Shown here: in pieces, positions 55,001-64,000 of the stretch
How positions within the stretch are numbered: position 1 is the first letter of the stretch
Layout of the letters: every line of letters begins with the position of its first letter
Source of the DNA: Tetrahymena thermophila SB210
Lineage: Eukaryota; Ciliophora; Oligohymenophorea; Hymenostomatida; Tetrahymenidae
Assembly (NCBI RefSeq): GCF_000189635.1
Contig: NW_002476241.1
Coordinates: 248,001-312,000 of the forward strand
Length of the DNA: 64,000 bases
Direction: 5' to 3'
Notes under the pieces: model-generated
Databases searched by the model: none
What the model was told of the DNA's origin: nothing
Seen by the model: the letters and a program-made list of their open reading frames with translations, nothing else
Program-made: the position numbers and the translations under genes

Positions 55001-58000
55001 ACAAACACACTAACTTGTAGTTGTATCTAATCTGTAATTATTTAAACAGTTACCTGTGCATAGAGCAGTATCGTCATTGCAGGCAGAACAATTCACTGGA
55101 CAATTTTAGCATGTTTTTTATGAAGTTAAATAATATTATGAACTTCCACACTATGCACATTAATTATTACTCATTAATTTGTAAGGACTAGAGCAGCTGC
55201 TACACGAAGTAGTAGAAGAGCAAGTAGAACAATTCTAGATAATACTTGAACACGAAATACAACTATTTTAGCTGTTAAGCACTTTAGTATCTTGGCAAAC
55301 ACATTAACCTTAAGAATTAAGATCATAATTATTTATGCATGTAGTGCATACTCCTGTCAAAGGAGAGCAAGCTGAGCAATTGCTAGGGCAGTTAACACAG
55401 GTTTTAGAGGAGTTTGAAAAATATTATCCAGAAGAACAGGTTATGCAGGTTCCACTTGCATTTTAATAATAGTTAGAAATACAAGTAAGGCAAGCACTTG
55501 AATCGCAAGTTGCACAATTTGAGCCATATAAAGTTGAGCAATTTACACAATTAACTTGATCAGCTGCCAAAGCTTTAGAACCGTTACAAACACAAGTAAG
55601 CTATGCAGATAAAATAAAACCGTTTGTGCATCCAGAGCATTGCCCACCATTTTAATCATCAGCACATCCAGAGCAGTTAGAGCTGCAAGAATTACATGTC
55701 TTTGTGGTGGAATTATAATACTAATTACTAAGACATGTACTGCAAGTTCCGTCTGACATTAATTTAAACCCTGAAGAACAAAGAGTACATGTTAGCTAAG
55801 TAAAATTTGTGTTGCTTGTGCATGTGGAGCAATTTGTAGGACAAGAAACGCATGTTTGTTATGCGGTATTTTCAACGCCTTTTACACATTAGCAGCCAGT
55901 TGAATTAGGAGTATAATTTATTCCTCCACAAGTAGTGCAAGCGGAAGTACTACACGTCTAACATAAACTACCAAATTTTGTGGAGCAAGTTTTACAAATT
56001 CCATCACTATCTACTATCATAGGAGTAATACATGTGCAAGTATTGTTATTAAGAGTAAATCCGCTTATGCATTAGTAGCAATCAGTACTTGTACATTGCT
56101 TACAATTAGCCTGAGAACAAGCCAAACATTAGTTTCCAGATTAATAAAATCCTTATGCACAAAGTTGACATTATCCATTTACTGCAACAAACGGCTCATT
56201 ACATGCTATACATATTAATCCACTATTTTGGGAGTTGACACTACACTATTTACCTTAATATTTTTTTAGATAAAAATAAATTTAACCATTTTAACTTAAT
56301 TAAAAAATTAATCAAATTTACATTGTGTTAACGAGTTGCTGCAATTATAGCAGAATCCATTGACTAAAGCATATTAATTAGAGGAAGTATCACAAACACA
56401 TTTATTTGTTTACTAATTTAGAATATACCCATTATTGCATTAACTGCAAACATTTGAGCTATTGCATGATACACAGTTAGGGTCTATTGTATTACATGCA
56501 TAGCAAGAACTATTATTTGCTGCTAATCCATATCCTTAAAAACATTAATTACATGTTTAACCATTTGTGGAACAAGACATGCAATTAGAAATAAGATTAC
56601 TGCATTAGAGACATAATCCATTTTAAATGATACCTGAACATTTGCAACCCGTTGAGTCTATGTTAAATTATAAAAATGTATTTCCTTAAATTATAAAAAT
56701 ATTTACTGTTCAATGTAAAATTCGGATCAGTGCAGCTGAGACAGCTAGTTGTTGTACATGTTAAACAATTCGCGAAAAGAGTGGAGCAACTTGAGCATAT
56801 TCCTGTATTTATATCCTAAATCTAATTGTTTTAGCACACACAATATTATGCTACTGTGTCGAAAACTTGGTTTTACTGTTAACACTATAAGCAAAAATTT
56901 CCATCTGATGAAGGAGTTTAGCAGAAAGCAAGAACTGGTATGTCACAAATAGTGGGGTTCTTAGTATTAAAAACTGCACATTTAACACATGTATTTGTAG
57001 ATGTATTTAAGCCATAGTTTTGAGAGCAAAGTAAGCAAGTACCATCACCTTTACATTTAGTGCAATTAGTCTTATTTATAAAAATTTTTAATTTTTAAGT
57101 TAAAGTTATTTAAAGAATATTTATTTGTTATTTCTTTTTATTAGATACTTTTTTGAAATTAATTTTAAAATTAAAAACAATAATTTTAATTCTTATCTAT
57201 TTCTCTTTAAAGTAATATTTAATTATCTGAAATACAAATTCAAATAGTAAAAAATATGATTGGATTTAAATATGTAAGTAAAATCTAATATATCAATTTA
57301 CTTTTAAAGATATAAAATTTAATTTTATGGCGAAATATTTATTATTTTTTGGCTGATTTCTCCAAATTTACAATTTAGAAATTAAAATTAGATGATTGAA
57401 GAATTAATTTTGTAAAAATAAATATTTTAACTCTTAAAATAATTTTTTAATGGATTATAAAAGCTGTGGTTTTAGAAATATAAAAAAATCTGCTTATATC
57501 AATCAATTTTTTATTATATATATTCATTGAAATATCAAAAACAATGATTTAAATATGTAAGTTTTTTTATTTTACTTTGCATGGATTACAGTTAGATCCA
57601 TCAAAAGAGTAGGCATTTTTACATTCGCAGACTCCAGGTAAGTTAGTTGTGTCTGTAGACAAAGAGAAGTTATTTTGGCATGCTAAGCAATTAGTATAGC
57701 CTCCGCATTGTGTGCATTCTGATGGGCATACTTCGCATGATTATGAAAATAAACTTAAATATTTTTGTGTTGTTTCACCATAACACACAACACAATTACT
57801 AAGAGCTGTAGATAGACCGAGGCCACTATTGTTGCTGCAACTTGACATAAAATTGCAAGTCATTGTTTGGGAATTCCACTAAGAAGGAGGACATTTTAAA
57901 CATTTGGAAGTAGATGAATTAAATGCAAACTGTTAGTCTCTACATTAATTACAGTCTATTTAATTTGTAAATGAAGTACATAAAACTCCAGAATTAGACC

Positions 58001-58490
58001 TCTTAAAAGATTTATAAGTCTATCTTAAGCAAGTTTAAAGGCTGTAGCTCCAAAATCCATCACTTAATATTAAATAAAATAAATCTTTAACTCAACCAAT
58101 AAGTTTAATTAAGATTTAAATGTTACCATTGGAGAAGACATTATTATTCTGTTCTACAATCAACACAATTATTCGATGCGTTAATCAAAAAACCTGGTTG
58201 CAGGCATGCTGTAGAAGTTACTGTTGGTTTTGTACAAGTTCCACCTGAAATAGTCCCTTCTCTATTAATTTTAATGATTTAAATTCTTAAAATTCAATAA
58301 TAAAATTTGCTATATTTTACATAAAGCTGCAATTGCTTTACCAATTGACACATTGGTTGTAAGCATACATTTAAGTTGGATCTTTTTCACAAGTTTGAAT
58401 AATATCTAGAGTAGGCACTGTTTAGGTATAAACTAGATCAAGTAATAGACCAATAAAAATGGTATTTATTGCTATTTAAAGGAGGCTCAT
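52097..58490 (-). CDS. Cysteine-rich type I membrane protein (furin/growth-factor-receptor-like repeats)
   Basis: Six exons: 58490-58321, 58261-58127, 58062-57576, 57070-56707, 56657-56322 and 56253-52097, giving 1882 aa, phase-consistent. A signal peptide is visible at 1-25 (IAINTIFIGLLLDLVYT). Residues about 40-1230 are dozens of C-x2-C and C-x(4-9)-C units of the kind NCSACPDNxxCTxC, typical of growth-factor-receptor cysteine-rich repeats in ciliate surface proteins. Residues about 1230-1690 are beta-rich and cysteine-poor, apart from a small EGF-like patch (CNFGRCQASESNCVCN). One membrane helix lies at about 1698-1722 (ITVIVLSLLLTLLLII), followed by a basic stop-transfer and a cytosolic tail of about 160 residues. 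No enzyme domain is visible. A surface adhesion, receptor or scaffold role is inferred. Intron 4 (57071-57575) is 505 nt. Confidence 0.85.
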
Positions 58491-59512
58491 AGTGAGAAGT
58501 GATTATATTCTCTTTGCAAATTTAATAGTGACTTCTTGATATTTATTTTTTGCTATTTGTTTATTCAATGGTTTTTTGTTTTTTAATAATTTTTTTTATA
58601 TTTCCAAATAACAATCTTATCATTGATAATTGATAACTTTTAAATGATGTAGAACTTTTAATACTAACTAATACTTTCTTTTTTTATTGTAAAGTTTTTT
58701 TCATATTAAGGTTGTCAAATAACAAAACCAATAGCTACCTAATTGCCTAGCCCAGTATTTTTTGTTTTATCAACTTACAAACCAAATTCAGTTTAAAAAA
58801 GTCACTAAAAAATTTATCTACCCCATCAGCTCTCTAATAACTTTTGATATTACTCTTAATACAGATTGTATAATCCACTAGCAAAAAATTAGTAACATTA
58901 TTATAAATTTTTTAGTTCTTTTAAATGAAAGGAAAATTGGTGTTTATATTTTATTAAAATAAAAATTTATTTATAATTTCTTTTTTTGTTTTTTTAAATA
59001 AATTATTCTATTGCATTTACTTTCAAATTTACAATGCAAAAAAGATATCGTATTTATTAATTTATTATTATTTTTATAATTAATGTAAAATTCAATTGTT
59101 ATTGGTCATTCTATAAAATCTTTTAAAAATTAAAATTATATCAAAAATTTATGTGATGAGGTAATCGTATCGTAAGAAAACTGGAATAATAAATTTTAAT
59201 CTAAAAATAAAAAATTTAATTTTTTTATATTATTTAAAATATAAAATGAATTTAAATAATAAATTAAATCTCAAAAATAAATAGAATTAAAATTTCATTT
59301 TTTAATCTAGTTTTAATTAAAATGGTATAAACACTAAATAAAAAAGTTTTTTATACTTTCATTTATTTTAATTTTTTAAGATTATAAATTTAAAAGTAAA
59401 TATTAAAAGCAAAGTTTTTTTAAAATTTGTAAAGAGCCAAACCTTTTAAACATAAAAAATATTAAAAATATGCAAAAAACACAAATCAAAAAACATAAAA
59501 AATGATTTTTAA
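58491..59512. other. Intergenic spacer between the two cysteine-rich paralogs
   Basis: About 1 kb of A/T-rich DNA. It should contain the promoter of the left paralog and the 3' end of the right one. No remnant of a third copy was seen. Confidence 0.6.
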
Positions 59513-62500
59513 TCATTCAACCTACTTCACTTGTTAAAATTTTTCATGTGCTTTTAAAGCTGCAGTTGCTGGAGTACTTTTATCATCTATTTATTGAATT
59601 AATTAAGGTGAGAATATACCTTCTCTATCAAGACTCCTTTGATTTGAAGCGTTTTCTTCATCCTGTTTTTATTCTAATTCAAATTAGTCTTAGATTACAC
59701 AGTCTTATTGATACATTTATTCAGGACTGTTATCAAAAAGTGTTAGTCTAACATCTTTCTATTTAAGAATAGGTGATTAGAAACCATTTTCATAGTTTTG
59801 AGTATTCATTGTCATCTCGCTTTATTTGCGTAAGTAATTCTTTTCTGGTTGTGTATCTTTTACCTCTTTTTATGCTTTTTGTCTTTTTTACTATTGTTCC
59901 AACCTTTCTTGTTCTTTCTATTTTTACTCAAGGATATATCTTTTTCTATTCCTGATTTACACATAGATTAATAATCCTAGGATAACACTTAAAACAACAA
60001 TTGCAACAACATAAGAGGTAGGTATATTTTCACCAGGACCTCCATTTTAATTTGGATCAGGTGTGTAGTTGTAGTAAATGTCTTCATACAAAGTTGCTGA
60101 ATTTTAGCATACGCAAATTACTTGACCTGTTAATACTTTGATGTCTTTGCAAAGTACATAAGTATCTGTAGTGGTGTCAGTTAGAGATAAACATATTGGA
60201 TTTTACAGTTTTTCGGTGTTTGATATTTAGAAGATAAAAGTGATGTTTTAGTTAAATGGAGTGAATGGAGAAACTGTAGAATTGCTAGATTATAGTAATC
60301 TATGACTGGCCTACTAAGTATTCATTACTATCAATGGATAATTATGAGGTTAAGTTATAAATTATGGAGTTGCTAACTTATGAGGATTTTACTAAAATGC
60401 ATAGAAGAGCACTTTAATTGGTTAACCAGTAGTACCATTTGTTTGTTGGAATAATAAATTTGTCATATTAGATGAAGGATTGAATAAGTTACCAGAAGAA
60501 ACAGATATACTTAATGGATTACTGCTTTAACTTATTTATCCCATGATTTACATACTATTTGTTATAAATGAAGTATAATTGTTGAATAAAGGAAGTAGTT
60601 GATCATTTAGTTAGAAAAGCTATTAAATACTTGAATATATTTCTTGAGGAGTAAAATTTGGATCTAAGTTTGCTATTGCTTCGGTGATAGTATTCATGGT
60701 GTCTTTCATTAGCATTTATATTTCATTTTGTTGAGTTGAGTTAAGTGAACCTTATTTAATTATGCTTTGAATTCTATAAAAGTTATAATTTAGACCAGAA
60801 TAATTTTAATTTGAACTTGTTGTAACTAACAAGGGTAAATATGAAGAAACTATCTTCTACTAATAGGTCACTGGTTGAACTGTTAATAAACTCTTTGATA
60901 TTTGCTTAATCACCAAATCATACCCTATTGTTTGGTAATCAGAACAATCAAAAAGTAAGAAATTGGCTTTGCATTAGCAAAGTTTTTAAGCTTTCATACA
61001 AATACCATTGTTGAGGCACTAATAATCTGAAGTACAAATAGTATTTTGCATCAATAAAAGCTCAAAGAAGACATTATACATAGAAAATTGATCTAAATTT
61101 TCTATTTGGGGTCCCATGTAATAAGACAAATCTCTGGCATTTGTATAATTCATAGTTACTTTCTAATCATAGATAACAGCATAGCGTTAAAATGAGTTGT
61201 TTAAACTCTCAACTGCATAAACAAATCTCACCACTCCATTGTGAAGGAGCAAATTGTTTGTTCTCACAAGAGCAGATTGATTACCTGAGCCTTTGAGCGA
61301 ATAATTAATATTTGATTTATTCTTGAAATTGTCTTAAAAGTAAATGTAACAGTTTTAAAAGTTGAACGGAGCATCTTGAGATGATACATTATACGAACTA
61401 AGTAATTATACTTCAGCATTATATTAATCAACACTGTCAAAGAAGTAAGTAGTTATGTTGAACTAAAATCCAATTAGCGGCTCTGGAATCGTAAATGTTA
61501 GAGTAAAGTTATCTGCTAAAGCATAACTATTACCTGAGCTACTTGTTAAGGATAATGTAATGTTAGGTATACATCTGTTATAAGTATTATCCCATCTATA
61601 ATAAGGGAGACATTAATCACATTTATTTGCCACAGAACAATTTTGACAATTTGGATCAACTACTTGAGAGCAAAGAAGACAGCTAGTATTATTTGCATTT
61701 TAAGCTGATGGTACAAGAATCTTATTTCCATTACATTGACAAGAGGTTAATAATAGATTCTTTTGTAAATCATAATTATTACTGCACTATGAACATAATG
61801 TGCTACTTTTACACTAAGTACACTAAGTATGTATTGAGTTACAATTAACGCATTACTGTATGCTACTTGTTTAATTAAAGTTGTAAAACTCATTTGAAAA
61901 ACAAGTGCGGCATTTTTACTAGCTTGAATCAAAAGCATAGTTTTAAGTACACAGAGTGCAATTATTTAGCCCAGAACACTGTAAGCAATTTGAGTCAAAT
62001 GAACTGCATTAAACGCATTAGTCTGTGGTGTTATTTTTAGGATCTCCTGAAATCAGATAAAAACCTGCAGGACAGATACAAGAACTGTTATCAGAGGAAG
62101 GAACAAAATTTCCACTACATTGACTGCATTAAGAAGAACTAGAACAGCTAGAGCAGTTTTTGATAAAAGAACTGCATAACTAACAAGAAAAAGATGAACT
62201 TATGTATGTTTCTTGATCTGTACAAATTCTGCATTAACCATTACTTCCAACAGTAAAGGGTGCGAAACATTAAGTACATAACTTACTATTACACTATGAA
62301 CAATTAGGAAACAAAACAGTACATAGCTAGCATTTTGAAGAGCTATCCAAAGCTCTATCAGACGAACATACACAAGATCCATTCACTAGTTTATAATTAT
62401 TTAGGCATGTTCCAGTACACATTCCTGAGTCATTAGCACAAGCAGTGCAATTATCTGGGCAATTTAAACAAGATAGAGAGGAGGTCTAATAATATTAAAT

Positions 62501-64000
62501 AGAAGTGCACAATCCACATGTGCCATTAGCCATCAGATAAAATCCTGATGCACACTTAGTGCAAGTTGTGGCACTTGAGCAAATTGAGCAATTTGTAAGT
62601 AAAGAACTGCAGCTTACGCACTAATTTGATGAGTTAAGTACCTTAGCTCCTGTACATTAGCAAGTACCGTTAACTAAATCGTAATTGTTTATACATGTTC
62701 CTGTACAAATACCTGTTAATGCTGCGCATGCTGTGCAGTTAGAAGGGCATGAAACGCAATCATTTATAGAACCTGCTTAGAAATACTAGTTAGAACCACA
62801 CTAAATACATTTTAATGTTGACCTTAAATTTTAATTGTAAAATTAATTAAAATATTGAAAGCTAAAGAAAAAATTTTAATAAAATGCTCTAACAAAGGAA
62901 TTAAAAAGAAACTATATTGTGTAAATTTAATTTGAATATTTATTTTTTTTTAGAAATAAAAAGAGAAATTAAATTTTACCCCTGAAGATAGTAATTGCTT
63001 TAGCAACTCTAACATTAAGTTTAATTACAAGTAGAGCAGTACTAGTTATATTGTTTAGAACAGCTGATACATTAATTACTACTGTCAATAATCTAGCTTG
63101 GACATGTGCATGTACCATTTGTTGAATTTAGAACATAATTATTTGAACAAGCTGTACAATTTGCACCTCCCTAGTTATCAGGACAAGCAGAGCAATTAGG
63201 ATTGCAATTCAAACAGCTCATAGAATTTTTGTCATAATATTAACCACTGGAACATTATTAGCAAGTATTATTTGCCATTAATCTATAATTTGAAGAGCAC
63301 TATGTACAAGTTGTAGTGACGTTATCTGCATTTAGAGTGCAAACAGAACAATTAGCTGAGCAAGCTTGACAAATAGTAGTATTAGGAATTTAAATCCCGT
63401 TTTAGCATGAACATCCAGTTGATGTAGGAGTAAATCCTGTACCTCCACACTATGTGCATTAAGTACTATTACAGTTTTAGCATAGGCTAGAATTAAATTT
63501 AGAAGCACAAGTTTTGCATTTTTTATCGGTGCTATCAACAACATAGCCAACTGTAGTGCAAGTGCAAGAATTTTGACTTAAAGAATATCCATTAGTGCAG
63601 TTATAGCACCCACTAGAGTTACATTAGCTGCAGTTCGAATCAGCACAAGCAACACATGAATTACCACTTCTGTAAGAACCAGCTGCACATAATTAGCATG
63701 TTCCATTAGAGACAACATATGGAGAACTACAAGCTTAACAAATAACTGCTGAGGAAGTAGTGTTTAAACTACATTATGAACCTAATTATTTTATTTGAAA
63801 TATGTATATATTCTTTAAATAAAATCTTTAAAAAAAATTTTCTTACAGTTTGGAATTGCAGTTTAGCAAGATTTACAAGTGTTGTTGATAACAACAAACT
63901 TAGTTTAGCTTGTGTCACAAATACAAGTATTTGAACTAGCCTGAAGAGTATAACCGTTAGTGCAAGTAAGGCATTTATTATTTGCATCACATTAAATACA
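59513..64000 (-). CDS. Second cysteine-rich type I membrane protein, 5' end outside window
   Basis: Exons seen: 64000-63847 (partial), 63781-62980 and 62822-59513 (TGA 59515-59513), in phase; introns are 65 and 157 nt. The visible part encodes about 1420 residues. The cysteine-rich array covers about the first 800 (NCTACSNNYVLNS, CISCSKQYNQYCSTC). A cysteine-poor region follows. One membrane helix is near 59950-60020 (SYVVAIVVLSVILGLLIY). A charged Gln/Glu/Lys tail of about 155 residues ends KQVE. The order of units and the region around CSxNCxxC, CxQC and the EGF-like patch parallel the left neighbour closely, so the two arose by tandem duplication. The cytosolic tails are unlike each other. 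Function is unknown; the surface location is inferred from the topology. Confidence 0.85.

Noticed and set aside
61747-63990. Minus-strand open frames with hydrophobic residues and few cysteines
   Set aside because: They are out of frame with the cysteine-rich gene that covers the same region in the ciliate code.

Overview
The window is nuclear DNA of a ciliate, most like Tetrahymena (oligohymenophorean). The DNA is very AT-rich. Read with the standard code every gene is full of stops. Read with TAA and TAG as glutamine and only TGA as stop, long continuous proteins appear, and their exons join in phase across GT...AG introns. Most introns are 43-250 nt and are almost pure A/T. Intergenic spacers are about 0.6-2.2 kb of A/T with no recognisable genes. 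No tRNA, rRNA, transposon or CRISPR array was seen.

Layout, left to right: (1) the 3' part of a degenerate histidine-kinase-like membrane protein (+, to 2466); (2) an eight-exon gene (-, 7319-3277) joining a catalytically broken OTU-like domain to a cold-shock domain and a long Asn/Gln-rich tail; (3) a small TMEM42-like membrane protein (+, 8832-9496); (4) a large Ser/Asn/Gln-rich protein of unknown function (+, 10936-15176); (5) a Dbp9/DDX56-type helicase whose ATPase motifs are eroded (+, 16390-18638); (6) a 1636-residue, apparently intronless protein kinase-like gene (-, 24161-19251) with a 297-bp in-frame tandem duplication; (7) a doubtful small gene near 25351-25644; (8) a complete calcium-dependent protein kinase (+, 28162-32462); (9) a protein with two cyclic-nucleotide-binding domains (-, 37834-33962); (10) a 13-exon protein with a recurring acidic module and an EF-hand-like loop (-, 44079-38722); (11) a coiled-coil protein (-, 47019-44712); (12) a Rab2-like GTPase (+, 48097-49189); (13) phosphatidate cytidylyltransferase (CdsA) (-, 51518-50088); (14) two tandem paralogous cysteine-rich type I membrane proteins (-, 58490-52097 and from beyond 64000 to 59513).

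This is a typical eukaryotic mosaic with no operon-like logic. Several genes nevertheless fit a signalling and membrane theme: CDPK, cyclic-nucleotide-binding protein, kinase-like protein, Rab, CDP-DAG synthase and surface receptors-like proteins. A second theme is enzyme folds that have lost catalytic residues: OTU, DEAD-box, histidine kinase and one cyclic-nucleotide pocket. All exon models were made by eye from phase, GT/AG and homology. They are internally consistent but not confirmed by transcripts.
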